This document shows positions 25,969 to 34,047 of a stretch of DNA of 64,000 bases, one piece after another; the stretch's first letter is position 1, and each line of letters starts with the position of its first letter. This DNA is from Candidatus Brevefilum sp. Lineage in GTDB: Bacteria; Chloroflexota; Anaerolineae; Anaerolineales; Anaerolineaceae. Made by a program: the position numbers and the translations under genes. The DNA lies in contig JARGGB010000001.1 in NCBI GenBank assembly GCA_029210815.1, positions 138,308 through 202,307 on the forward strand, in the 5' to 3' direction. The notes under the pieces were generated by a model. It ran no database searches. It saw only the letters and a list, made by a program, of their open reading frames with translations, and was not told the DNA's origin.

Positions 25969-26694
25969 TTAGATTCCAAAATCGATTAATGATTCAAAAG
26001 TAACCAGCTGCTGATAAATGCCCAAAAACAACAAGATACCCACAATGATCAACAAAGCGCCCATTACGATTTGTGCGATTTGCATGGCTTTGCTGTACTT
26101 TCTCAGGATTTCAGTCACCCAACCAACCCCTAGTGCTGCCGCGAGGAAAGGTATGCCCATCCCCAGGGAATAAGAACTGAGCAGGAATACTCCCTGCCCC
26201 GTGTTGCCGCCCTGTATAGCCAATGTTAATATTACGCCGAGGGTTGGTCCAACACAGGGAGACCAGCCAGCCGAGAAAAACACACCCATCAAGAAAGATG
26301 AGAGCAGGCTGCTGCCTTTCCCGACCCTGGACTGAATTCGAAAATCATAATCTAAAAATGGAAGATGAAGCAGTCCTGTCATATGTAAGCCAAAAAGAAT
26401 GATGATCACCCCGCCAATTTTTGCCAGAATTTCCCTGACCTGGAAAAAGAATTGGCTTAATACTGAAAAGGCAAGGCCTAAAGAGACAAAAACAAAACTA
26501 AAACCAAGGACAAAAGCCACACCGTGAAAAAAAGTGCCCATCCGATCAATGGTTGTAGATTCTATGGATTTTGAAAGAGAACGACCGCTCAGGTAACCAA
26601 TGTAAGCCGGAACGAGAGAAAAAACACAAGGTGAGAAAAAAGATGCTAAACCAGCTAATAAGGCTAATCCAATTGATATATTCATACCGCTCAT
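25969..26694 (-). CDS. ccdA: CcdA-family transmembrane thiol-electron carrier
   Basis: A 241-residue membrane protein with six predicted helices. The two conserved half-family motifs are present: FFSPCVFSLVPAYIGYLSG near residue 20 and FFSAGWSPCVGPTLGVIL near 143, each with the redox Cys. CcdA/DsbD-beta proteins move reducing equivalents from cytoplasmic thioredoxin to extracytoplasmic thiol proteins. It is placed directly before tlpA, its probable acceptor. Confidence 0.93.
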   Translation of the reverse strand: MSGMNISIGLALLAGLASFFSPCVFSLVPAYIGYLSGRSLSKSIESTTIDRMGTFFHGVAFVLGFSFVFVSLGLAFSVLSQFFFQVREILAKIGGVIIILFGLHMTGLLHLPFLDYDFRIQSRVGKGSSLLSSFLMGVFFSAGWSPCVGPTLGVILTLAIQGGNTGQGVFLLSSYSLGMGIPFLAAALGVGWVTEILRKYSKAMQIAQIVMGALLIIVGILLFLGIYQQLVTFESLIDFGI

Positions 26695-26703
26695 CTTATT
26701 CAG

Positions 26704-27834
26704 TTAATCGTAAATGACTTCTACTTTTGTGGATTTATTCTGACCTTGAATGACAAGGTCACCCGGATAATAGTCAACTTTTGGTTCTGTCCAACGCCAT
26801 ATCCATTTAGCGTCCTCTGGTTTAGTGTTTACACAACCATGAGACCCAGGAATACCAAATTCATTGTGCCAGTAGGTCGCGTGGATTGCTGCGCCATGAT
26901 TATCAAAAAGCGTTGTCCATCCAATTCCTGATAGATCATACCCGCCAACAATGGTACCACTCATGTGCGTTGAAAGGATCTTTCGCCAAATTGTATGTGT
27001 CCCTAGCGGCGTTTGCCATTCGCCTTCCTTATCTTTCCAGCCTGTTGTTACCTTTGTGAAAAAGACCTCCTCATCACCCTCATAACAAGAAAGCGTTTGA
27101 TAAAGCAAGTTAACAATAATATGTTTATCCTCTGCATCAGGATGAATCGGGGATATTTCTTCAGGCGTAATTTGACGACAAACAGTCGCATCAATCCAGT
27201 ATTCATCAGGAAGTGCGCCATAAAGCTGCTTTAGACAATATTCAGTTTTTCCATTTTCGGGATTTGTCCTGATATCAAATGCCCAAAAAATTTGGGAGTA
27301 GTAAATACGTGGGTTTATTGTTTCCCGCACCCATGTTTGCGCAGGAGGCTTGGCAAAGGTCATACCTGTGTATGGGGTGACAATTTCTACCCACATGCCC
27401 CTTTCACCAGAAGGAGTCTGGGGCAATTCGGCTATAGGTTCTTGTGGGATGTGTTTTATCTTTTGAACATATTGGGCATAAATATAACCTGCTTCGGTTT
27501 CAACCCATCGTTGATTTATCCGGATTGGGTCAAGCTGCTTTGCGATAACTTCCTTTTTCCACTCGAAGACATCATCTCGCCACGCAGTTCCAACCTCTGG
27601 CGCATCCCAATATGGCTCACTCTTTATTGGAAAATGTGCACCCGGATCCCCCGAGCAAATCCGTCCCAGGGTTTTATTCAGAGGAAATTCAGGTTGAATA
27701 AGCTGCGGATTTATCGAAAAACCGCTTTCAGCAAATACTCGATCCAATGAACTTCGACTTAAAGCTAGACCACCCAGGGTCAAGCCAAGTAATTTAATAA
27801 ATTCGCGTCGTGAATAATTGTTAACTGGTTTCAT
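26704..27834 (-). CDS. L,D-transpeptidase (YkuD family) with Tat-type signal
   Basis: A 376-residue exported protein. The N-terminus NYSRREFIKLLGLTLGGLA is a twin-arginine signal (S-R-R-E-F-I-K). The C-terminal YkuD domain has GTHTIWRK, the GWTTLFDNHGAAIHATYWH segment and the catalytic GSHGCVNTKPEDAKWIW block (His and Cys). Such enzymes make 3-3 cross-links or attach proteins to peptidoglycan. The middle region (about 40-230) has a conserved appearance without a domain I can name. It precedes ccdA on the same strand. A Tat-exported enzyme with a catalytic Cys is compatible with the neighbouring thiol-reduction genes (inference). Confidence 0.9.
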   Translation of the reverse strand: MKPVNNYSRREFIKLLGLTLGGLALSRSSLDRVFAESGFSINPQLIQPEFPLNKTLGRICSGDPGAHFPIKSEPYWDAPEVGTAWRDDVFEWKKEVIAKQLDPIRINQRWVETEAGYIYAQYVQKIKHIPQEPIAELPQTPSGERGMWVEIVTPYTGMTFAKPPAQTWVRETINPRIYYSQIFWAFDIRTNPENGKTEYCLKQLYGALPDEYWIDATVCRQITPEEISPIHPDAEDKHIIVNLLYQTLSCYEGDEEVFFTKVTTGWKDKEGEWQTPLGTHTIWRKILSTHMSGTIVGGYDLSGIGWTTLFDNHGAAIHATYWHNEFGIPGSHGCVNTKPEDAKWIWRWTEPKVDYYPGDLVIQGQNKSTKVEVIYD

Positions 27835-27874
27835 AATATGATTAATCTAATCCAATTTATCATCAAAGTCAACT

Positions 27875-29422
27875 TCAAATAGTTTTGAATGACGTTAATC
27901 TTTCATTCAAAACCAGATTTTTTACTTCATCAATTTCAGGACTCCACCATGCATCCCCCGCCTGATAAGGCACATCTTCACGGATCAGGGTGTAAGCTTT
28001 TCCTGTACCCTTCCCCAGGACCAGGTCCGGGTCCTGCCTCAAGCGCAGGTCTAACGCCCTGGCTGCGGTATAGAGTTCAATTGCAAGTACATGCGCAGTA
28101 TTAGCAATGATCTCTCTGGTGTGCCTGGCTGCTGTCATTGCATTTGCATTGTGATCTTCCTGTTCCGCAGATGTTGGCAAAGACCTTACAGAATCAGGAG
28201 AAGCAAGCGTCTGGTTCTCAAGTACAAGGGATGCCGCCGTATATTGCGGCATCATCAAGCCAGAGTTCAATCCCGCAGCCGATAACCGATCAACCAGCAT
28301 GGGTGGGAGATCAGCATTTAAATGGCCATCGGTTAATCTAAAAACGCGCCTTTCAGAAATTGAAGCAACTTCCGACATGACAATGCTCAAAAAATCCATC
28401 ACAACACCAACTGGTTCGCCGTGAAAATTCCCACCCGATACAGCTACACCCGGAGAGAACAAAAGGGGATTATCAGTGGCTGCGTTAATTTCTGTTTCTA
28501 TGATTTTCTTTACAAAGTCCAGGGTATCCCAGGCAACGCCCTGAACCTGGGGCGCACACCTCAACGAATAAGCGTCCTGCACTCTGCCATAAGCATTGAT
28601 CAGCGAGCTCCCATCGGTCAGCTCTCTGACTGATTTTGCCACTCGTGTTTGTCCATCATGCCCTCTTGCTTGATGTAATCGTTCATCAAATGCCGCTGAA
28701 CACCCCATCACGGCTTCTAATGTCATCGAAAGAGATACCTCCCCGGCATTCAACAAAGTCTCAGCATCATGAACTGCCAAAGCTCCAATTGCGGCAGAGA
28801 ATGTTGCGCCGTTATTAAGTGCCAATCCCTCTTTTGACCCGAGCAAGATTCGCTTAATCCCTGCTCGCCTCATTGCTTCCTTGCCGGTTAACACCTCTCC
28901 TTCAAAAACTGCCTGTCCCGATTCTTTCTCATCATCTTTCTCACCTCGGGTGAAAACGAGGGCAAGGTGTGAGAGAGGTGCAAGATCACCTGATGACCCC
29001 AATGAGCCTTGAGAAGGAACAACAGGAACGACATTTTTGTTTAACAATGCGATCAAAGTTTCGACCACATCAACCCTGACTCCTGAAAACCCCTTTGCAA
29101 GCGTATTCGCGCGAACAAGAATCGCAGCCCTCACAATCTCATCATCCAATGTGCTTCCCGTGCCAACCGCATGACTCAGGATCAGATTGCGGCTTAATTG
29201 TGCGGAATCTTCAGATGGAATTTGATAATCAGCGAAAATACCAAAACCGGTATTAATTCCGTACACAGGTTCACCACGGCTCACAATTTGTTCGACCCAA
29301 TGGCGCGATTCTCTAATCGCTTCCTTTGCTGATTCTGCAAGCGCAACCTTTGCACCGTGCCTGGCGACTGAAATAACATCCTCAATTTTAAGGCTCTGAC
29401 CATCAATAATTATTTGTTTCAA
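27875..29422 (-). CDS. hutH: Histidine ammonia-lyase
   Basis: A 515-residue enzyme that deaminates L-histidine to urocanate. It has YGINTGFGIFA (near residue 54), NLILSHAVGTG (near 79), the MIO-forming region GSLGSSGDLAPLSH with the prosthetic-group tripeptide at 143-145, NGATFSAAIGA near 205, NFHGEPVGVVMDFL near 326, and QYTAASLVLENQTLASP then LPTSAEQEDHNAN near 410. The tripeptide is Ser-Ser-Gly rather than the usual Ala-Ser-Gly. The start is TTG 29422 with AGGAG 9 bp upstream. No other hut gene is in the window, so a full histidine degradation pathway cannot be inferred. Confidence 0.93.
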   Translation of the reverse strand: MKQIIIDGQSLKIEDVISVARHGAKVALAESAKEAIRESRHWVEQIVSRGEPVYGINTGFGIFADYQIPSEDSAQLSRNLILSHAVGTGSTLDDEIVRAAILVRANTLAKGFSGVRVDVVETLIALLNKNVVPVVPSQGSLGSSGDLAPLSHLALVFTRGEKDDEKESGQAVFEGEVLTGKEAMRRAGIKRILLGSKEGLALNNGATFSAAIGALAVHDAETLLNAGEVSLSMTLEAVMGCSAAFDERLHQARGHDGQTRVAKSVRELTDGSSLINAYGRVQDAYSLRCAPQVQGVAWDTLDFVKKIIETEINAATDNPLLFSPGVAVSGGNFHGEPVGVVMDFLSIVMSEVASISERRVFRLTDGHLNADLPPMLVDRLSAAGLNSGLMMPQYTAASLVLENQTLASPDSVRSLPTSAEQEDHNANAMTAARHTREIIANTAHVLAIELYTAARALDLRLRQDPDLVLGKGTGKAYTLIREDVPYQAGDAWWSPEIDEVKNLVLNERLTSFKTI

Positions 29423-29439
29423 AACATAACTCCTGATAT

Positions 29440-30147
29440 CTAGAAGACAATCATCCCAATAATAACTGAGACAAGCGGTATGCTGAGGTTATCAATGTTT
29501 TCAAAAGGCAGCGATTCAATAAAGGCAGAAATTAGCGCAATGAATAAAATAGGTAAAATTGATTCACCAGGTGTGAGATCTAAATACCCCTGACTGATAA
29601 ATACCCAGACCATCATAAAGGCAAATACAAAACCCCCAACTAGCACCGTCATTGAACCTGCAAGCGTCTTCTTTGGTGACCAGGGCAGCTTGTAGCCGCC
29701 CACATGATTGCCAATAATATCAGCCAGGCCGTCACCCCCGCATAAGATCATTAAAGCCACGATACCAACTGCTGAATTACGCCAAAACACAATCGTCAGA
29801 ATGACAAATACTAGTCCATAAAAAAGCGGTCCTTTAAGTATCTCTTTTCGATCTCCGGAACGTGACATTGCTTCTACAGCGGATGGATCTTTGATAATAC
29901 CTGAACCGACGAGGGCAAATTGTAAGGTGATCCCTAAGGGTACAAGGGCAGCAACAAAAGGCGCGAATGGTGAAGATTTAAAAAGCAGCCAGCATAAAAC
30001 AAAAATTGGACCGGTGCCTATATGAATAATTTTTCTGCTGGTTTTGCTGGTCACCCACCCTTTATGTGCAAAATAATCGTTAATGCGCAGCCACAATAAA
30101 GCAATAACCAGTGTTATTGCAAGAGCGATGAGGTTATTATTTAACAC
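29440..30147 (-). CDS. CTP-dependent polyprenol/phytol kinase-like membrane protein (phosphatidate cytidylyltransferase family)
   Basis: A 235-residue protein with about six or seven helices. It carries the dolichol/phytol kinase pattern: SRKIIHIGTGPIFVLCW near residue 40, LFYGLVFVILTIVFWRNS, then GGDGLADIIGNHVGGYKLPWSPKKTLAGSMTVLVGG given here in two pieces (GGDGLADIIGNHVGG and SPKKTLAGS). Enzymes of this class use CTP to phosphorylate long isoprenoid alcohols or phytol. Substrate is not predictable. The likely start is GTG 30147, without a strong ribosome site. Confidence 0.82.
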   Translation of the reverse strand: MLNNNLIALAITLVIALLWLRINDYFAHKGWVTSKTSRKIIHIGTGPIFVLCWLLFKSSPFAPFVAALVPLGITLQFALVGSGIIKDPSAVEAMSRSGDRKEILKGPLFYGLVFVILTIVFWRNSAVGIVALMILCGGDGLADIIGNHVGGYKLPWSPKKTLAGSMTVLVGGFVFAFMMVWVFISQGYLDLTPGESILPILFIALISAFIESLPFENIDNLSIPLVSVIIGMIVF

Positions 30148-30192
30148 AAGATCGTCGCTTTCATGAAATTATGATCAAATTCATGGCTAATT

Positions 30193-30651
30193 TTACCGAT
30201 CCCGACGATCCAACGTTCGTTCAACTTCTCGTTCCATGTCGCGTTTCTTAATCGACTGCCGTTTATCATATTGGCGCTTTCCTTTTGCCAATGCAATTTC
30301 TAGTTTTGCGAGCCCATCCCGAAGGTACAGCATCGTTGGTATGATTGTCATTCCTTTCAAACGAACGCCATCCCATAACGCATTGATTTCGCGTTTATGC
30401 AGCAATAACCTTCGCTCACGTTCAGGATCATGGTTAAACGCACTTGCCTGATCATATGGGGCGATGTGTGCCCCAACCAACCATGCCTGGCGTCCATTAG
30501 TCCTAACGTATGCCTCTGAAAGAGAAACCTGCCGGGCACGGATAGACTTTATTTCCGACCCTCGAAGCTCTATTCCGGCTTCATAAGTGTCAAATAATTC
30601 GTATTCAAATTTTGCTTTTCGATTTCTCGAAATAATCTTTATTCCATTCAT
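30193..30651 (-). CDS. smpB: SsrA-binding protein SmpB
   Basis: A 152-residue small basic protein that delivers tmRNA to stalled ribosomes. It shows KIISRNRKAKFEYELFDTYE, AGIELRGSEIKSIRARQVSL, the LHKREINAL segment and the basic tail GKRQYDKRQSIKKRDMERE. I use ATG 30651; GTG 30669 would add six residues. No ssrA gene was found in the window. Confidence 0.95.
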   Translation of the reverse strand: MNGIKIISRNRKAKFEYELFDTYEAGIELRGSEIKSIRARQVSLSEAYVRTNGRQAWLVGAHIAPYDQASAFNHDPERERRLLLHKREINALWDGVRLKGMTIIPTMLYLRDGLAKLEIALAKGKRQYDKRQSIKKRDMEREVERTLDRRDR

Positions 30652-30703
30652 AGTGACTAATTTTAACACAGACTGATATGTTAATAAATCACCTTAACAT
30701 TTA

Positions 30704-30916
30704 GGGCGGTCGCAAAGTCAAAATATACAATTTCCCTTTAGTGTTTATCTATAAGGGTGGGTGGGGACAAAGCCCCACCTCTAAACACTTTTATTTCATT
30801 TACGCAATTCACAATCAAATAAAATTTCTGTGTAGGGGCTGACCACTTTGGCAGCCCGAAAAATAACTTTTGTCACACTAATACATCCTAATAAACCGAA
30901 AATTTGTTGTTTGGCT
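30704..30916 (-). repeat. Dispersed repeat, copy 2 (inverted relative to copy 1)
   Basis: The reverse complement of this segment aligns with 21339-21552 over its full length. Hairpin B is well kept: GGTGGGG (30760-30766) / CCCCACC (30773-30779). Hairpin A has drifted: on the minus strand GGGCTGCC pairs with GGTCAGCCC with a bulge. The copy lies in the divergent gap between smpB and the patatin gene, as copy 1 lies in the divergent gap between moxR and the zinc-ribbon gene. Of the rest of this 382-bp gap, 30917-31051 holds only the promoter and ribosome site of the patatin gene. Confidence 0.85.
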
Positions 30917-31000
30917 GCTGAATAATCAACCTTGCGACCATACTACCTCACCAAAATACAGCGAGATATGATAATTTATCATCAATAAGCCAGCGACTCA

Positions 31001-31010
31001 TGGGTATAAT
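31001..31010 (+). promoter_or_regulatory. Probable -10 region for the patatin gene
   Basis: TGGGTATAAT has a perfect TATAAT 42 bp before the ATG, with TG one base further away than in the canonical extended -10. AAAGGAG at 31034-31040 is the ribosome site. Confidence 0.45.
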
Positions 31011-31051
31011 AATGATTCGAGAGAAAAATCTTAAAAGGAGTGAGTTACTGG

Positions 31052-31972
31052 ATGGAAATTACACTGGCTTTAGGCGGTGGCGGCGTTCGAGGCATCGCTC
31101 ACATTGGCGTTTTGAGAGCCTTAGAAAACCACGGTTTCAAAATTAAAGCAATTGCGGGCACAAGTGCTGGCGGACTGGTTGGGGCAGTTTACGCAGCGGG
31201 ATTCAGCACTGAAAAAATCGAGAAAACAGTCAACGAAATGGATGCAAACCGGTCGTTCTGGCACCAATCAAACGACCAGCCTTCTCTTTTAGGACTTTCA
31301 GGTATTACCAAAATCCTCTCAGAGCTATTAGCAGATCGCACTTTTGAAGAATTAAAAATCCCATTTGCTGCAACTGCGGTAAGTTTGTATTCCGGTGAAG
31401 AAATCATTTTAACCAAAGGGAAGGTCATTGATGCTGTCCTGGCAACCATTGCTGTTCCAGGTGTTTTCCCCAGCCAGGAAATAGGCGGTCGAATATTGAT
31501 AGATGGCGGTGTTTTGGATCCCGTTCCCGTACAGGTCGCCCGTTGGATGTGTCCGGACCTTCCTGTAGTTGCAGTCATGCTTCACAAAACACCAGAAGGC
31601 TGGGTTCCAGACGAACTTCCCCTCCCCATCTCAATTCCAGGTCCAAGTTCAATCGTGGAGCGGCTAACAAAATTACGCCCGGTACAGGCGCTCAAAATTT
31701 TCACACGATCAATCGAGGTTAGCAGTAAACACTTGTCAGAATTGTCTATGCAGGTTCATAAACCCGAAGTCATCATCACACCCCGGGTTGGGCATATCGG
31801 TTTGCTTCAAACCGTCGATGCTGAGGAAATGATCCGGGAAGGGATGAATGCTACGGAAGAGGTTCTAAAACAAATTGAATCGGAAGCAAACTGGATGAAA
31901 AAGCTTCAGCGAAAAGTAAAGGGAAAGTTCATACCTGGTGAAAAGCCCGAAATTTGGGGAGCGTTTGATTAG
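31052..31972 (+). CDS. Patatin-like phospholipase
   Basis: A 306-residue lipid hydrolase of the RssA/YlbK type. The oxyanion loop LALGGGGVRGIAHIGVLRAL is at the N-terminus, the nucleophile elbow GTSAGG at about residue 36-41, and the dyad Asp in DGGVLDPVPV near 152. I start at ATG 31052, 11 bp after AAAGGAG; the GTG at 31040 overlaps that site. No signal peptide, so it acts in the cytoplasm or at the inner membrane face. It precedes an esterase gene on the same strand by 31 bp. Confidence 0.92.
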   Translation: MEITLALGGGGVRGIAHIGVLRALENHGFKIKAIAGTSAGGLVGAVYAAGFSTEKIEKTVNEMDANRSFWHQSNDQPSLLGLSGITKILSELLADRTFEELKIPFAATAVSLYSGEEIILTKGKVIDAVLATIAVPGVFPSQEIGGRILIDGGVLDPVPVQVARWMCPDLPVVAVMLHKTPEGWVPDELPLPISIPGPSSIVERLTKLRPVQALKIFTRSIEVSSKHLSELSMQVHKPEVIITPRVGHIGLLQTVDAEEMIREGMNATEEVLKQIESEANWMKKLQRKVKGKFIPGEKPEIWGAFD

Positions 31973-32003
31973 AAATTAATAATTCAAGGTGATATAGAAA
32001 AAA

Positions 32004-32657
32004 ATGAGTGAAAACAATAATCCCCAAAGAATAGTAATCAATAATTGGACCTTCAGGATCAAGCAACCACCCCAATTAAGCGATCAATCACGAATCATGC
32101 TGCTGCTTCACGGTTACATGGGAAATGAAAATGTGATGTGGATTTTGACAAATCCTTTTCCAAACACACATCTCTTCATTGCGCCGAGGGCACCTGTAAA
32201 AATTGGGGCAGAGCAATTCGCCTGGCATAAAATCACACCACAGTGGCCGGGACTTGACACGTATCGAAAACTGGCAGATCAGCTAATGGATCGCGTCGAT
32301 GTATGGCTGGAGGATAATGGAATAAAGACTGACAGATATGACATCATGGGGTTTAGCCAGGGTGCAGTGATGGCTTATGCTTTAGCCTTTTTGTATCCTG
32401 AAAAAATCAATAAAGTCGCAGCTCTGGCAAGTTTCATCCCTCAAACATGGCGATCATCCATCGACACTGACGGGATTAAGAAAAAAGATTTTTTCATTGC
32501 GCATGGCTCTCAAGACGAGATCATACCGATCGAAAAAGCATCTGAATCAGCAAAATGGCTTGAAGAACATCAAGCCAATGTCACTTTTTGTGAAGCGGAT
32601 ATTGGTCACAAGTTAAGTGCGGATTGTTTTAAGGGATTGGGGAACTTTTTCAGGTAA
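32004..32657 (+). CDS. Alpha/beta hydrolase, phospholipase/carboxylesterase type
   Basis: A 217-residue alpha/beta hydrolase without signal peptide. The oxyanion region is LLHGYMGNE, the nucleophile motif GFSQGAVMAYALA (near residue 119), the Asp in HGSQDEIIPI near 167, and the His in DIGHKLS near 199. Family members cleave carboxylic esters, including lysophospholipids; the neighbouring patatin gene suggests a lipid-related role (inference). AAGGTG lies before the ATG. Confidence 0.88.
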   Translation: MSENNNPQRIVINNWTFRIKQPPQLSDQSRIMLLLHGYMGNENVMWILTNPFPNTHLFIAPRAPVKIGAEQFAWHKITPQWPGLDTYRKLADQLMDRVDVWLEDNGIKTDRYDIMGFSQGAVMAYALAFLYPEKINKVAALASFIPQTWRSSIDTDGIKKKDFFIAHGSQDEIIPIEKASESAKWLEEHQANVTFCEADIGHKLSADCFKGLGNFFR

Positions 32658-32663
32658 TAAACT

Positions 32664-33299
32664 TTATCGACCGCTGATCAGGGCAATAACCCCAAGAAAT
32701 AATCCTAAAGATCCGAGACCAACAATAATCAATCCGACAGGAACACCACCCACGCCCCCGTTATTCACTTCAGAAGTGAAAGTAGGAATTTCCAAGGGAG
32801 GTGGCTCGGTAAACGTGGGTAATCGTGTTGAATCCGGCGTGATCAAGAATTGAGCAGCCAGCGTTGGGTCAACCGTTTGCGTCATATTCGGGGTAGATGT
32901 TGGCGGGGGTTCCAGCAAAGGTAAATTTCCACCAAAAATGGAGACGTAATTCCCATAGATCCAGGCTTTACCACCCGGTATTCCCGGGTATTCAATTTGA
33001 ACCCAATCGCCATACCGTCCAAGGGCATTTGCTTCCTGGCCGACAATTAATACCCCGACCTTTTCAGTTAAAACACTGGGACCAGCGCGGACATTAATTT
33101 GGGTTTCATTAGCAGCAATCGCATTCACGATCACATAAGGTCCGCGCGGTGTACTGGTTACTGTGGGTATCACACCTGTGGGCTGCTGTGTGAGCGGTCC
33201 CGCCTGAACCTGCCCCACAAGGCTCAAACCAACAATAATCATCAAAAAAAATATCACAAAAGATGCACGAATTAAACGATTTTTCATAAAGAACAGCAT
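32664..33299 (-). CDS. Exported SH3-domain protein with C-terminal membrane helix
   Basis: A 211-residue envelope protein. A signal sequence or anchor covers about residues 5-30 (IRASFVIFFLMIIVGLSLVG). A bacterial SH3 (SH3b) domain lies at about 55-115, with INVRAGPSVLTEKVGVLIVGQEA split over strands and WVQIEYPG. A proline/threonine-rich stretch (about 120-170) leads to a C-terminal helix near 183-207. SH3b domains often bind peptidoglycan or peptides. Start: ATG 33299 has AGGA upstream; ATG 33287 is the alternative. Convergent with the esterase gene, 6 bp apart. Confidence 0.8.
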   Translation of the reverse strand: MLFFMKNRLIRASFVIFFLMIIVGLSLVGQVQAGPLTQQPTGVIPTVTSTPRGPYVIVNAIAANETQINVRAGPSVLTEKVGVLIVGQEANALGRYGDWVQIEYPGIPGGKAWIYGNYVSIFGGNLPLLEPPPTSTPNMTQTVDPTLAAQFLITPDSTRLPTFTEPPPLEIPTFTSEVNNGGVGGVPVGLIIVGLGSLGLFLGVIALISGR

Positions 33300-33400
33300 A
33301 TAATCTAGTCCTATCAACCTGCAAAGGGATTATAATCCATGGTGAATAATTAAGAAAGTGAAGCAAGAACGGTACTATTCAAGCTCAGAAAGGTTTTTCA

Positions 33401-33997
33401 ATGCCAGATACCCGCTTCTTTCATGGTGATCTAAAACCCAGCGATTTTGCCCGCGATATCATTGCCTATTTCAATCGCGGATCTTACATTGTTCAGCAAA
33501 TTGGTCGCGACCCAAAGCTTGCTGTTCAGATCTCCACGCACCAGGCTGCACGTTCTGGTGGACAAACAGCCCTGACAATCACTTTACACGAAGTCGAGGA
33601 TGGGGTTTCAATCCAAATTGGCAAACAAGCCTACCTGGGTGTGGCTGCCAGTCTTGGCTACACAGCTTTAAGCGCGCTGCGCAACCCCTTATCCCTGCTC
33701 GGACGTATTGATGACATCGCTCAGGACATTGAATCCATTTCTCTTGCTGACGAGTTGTGGGAAGTTGTAGAAAAAACAGCCCGACAGCATGGTGTTGGTA
33801 AAGCCCTATCTGAGAAATTACAGAGAAATATTTGTCCATATTGCAATACAGCGAACCCTATCAGTGAAGGGCGATGTATTGCTTGCGGTGCACCCCTGGG
33901 AGATATTCAGCCCCGAACCTGCATGAATTGCGGTTTTGTGGTTCGAAATTTAGACCGTGAATGCCCTAATTGCCATGCAATACTTCCGCCGCAATAA
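33401..33997 (+). CDS. Uncharacterised protein with two C-terminal zinc ribbons
   Basis: A 198-residue protein I cannot assign to a named function. Residues 1-95 form a mixed alpha/beta region starting RFFHGDLKPSDFARDIIAYF with TALTITLHEVEDGVSIQIG, resembling a small sensor or lipid-binding-like fold. A helical linker follows. Two zinc-ribbon motifs close the protein: CPYC...CIAC (about 147-168) and CMNC...CPNC (about 178-193). It is divergent from the SH3 protein gene. A link to membrane or nucleic-acid binding is speculative. Confidence 0.75.
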   Translation: MPDTRFFHGDLKPSDFARDIIAYFNRGSYIVQQIGRDPKLAVQISTHQAARSGGQTALTITLHEVEDGVSIQIGKQAYLGVAASLGYTALSALRNPLSLLGRIDDIAQDIESISLADELWEVVEKTARQHGVGKALSEKLQRNICPYCNTANPISEGRCIACGAPLGDIQPRTCMNCGFVVRNLDRECPNCHAILPPQ

Positions 33998-34047
33998 ATA
34001 AAGCCACAGAATTCTTCATTGTTTTTCAGGATTAACAGGCTGATCGC

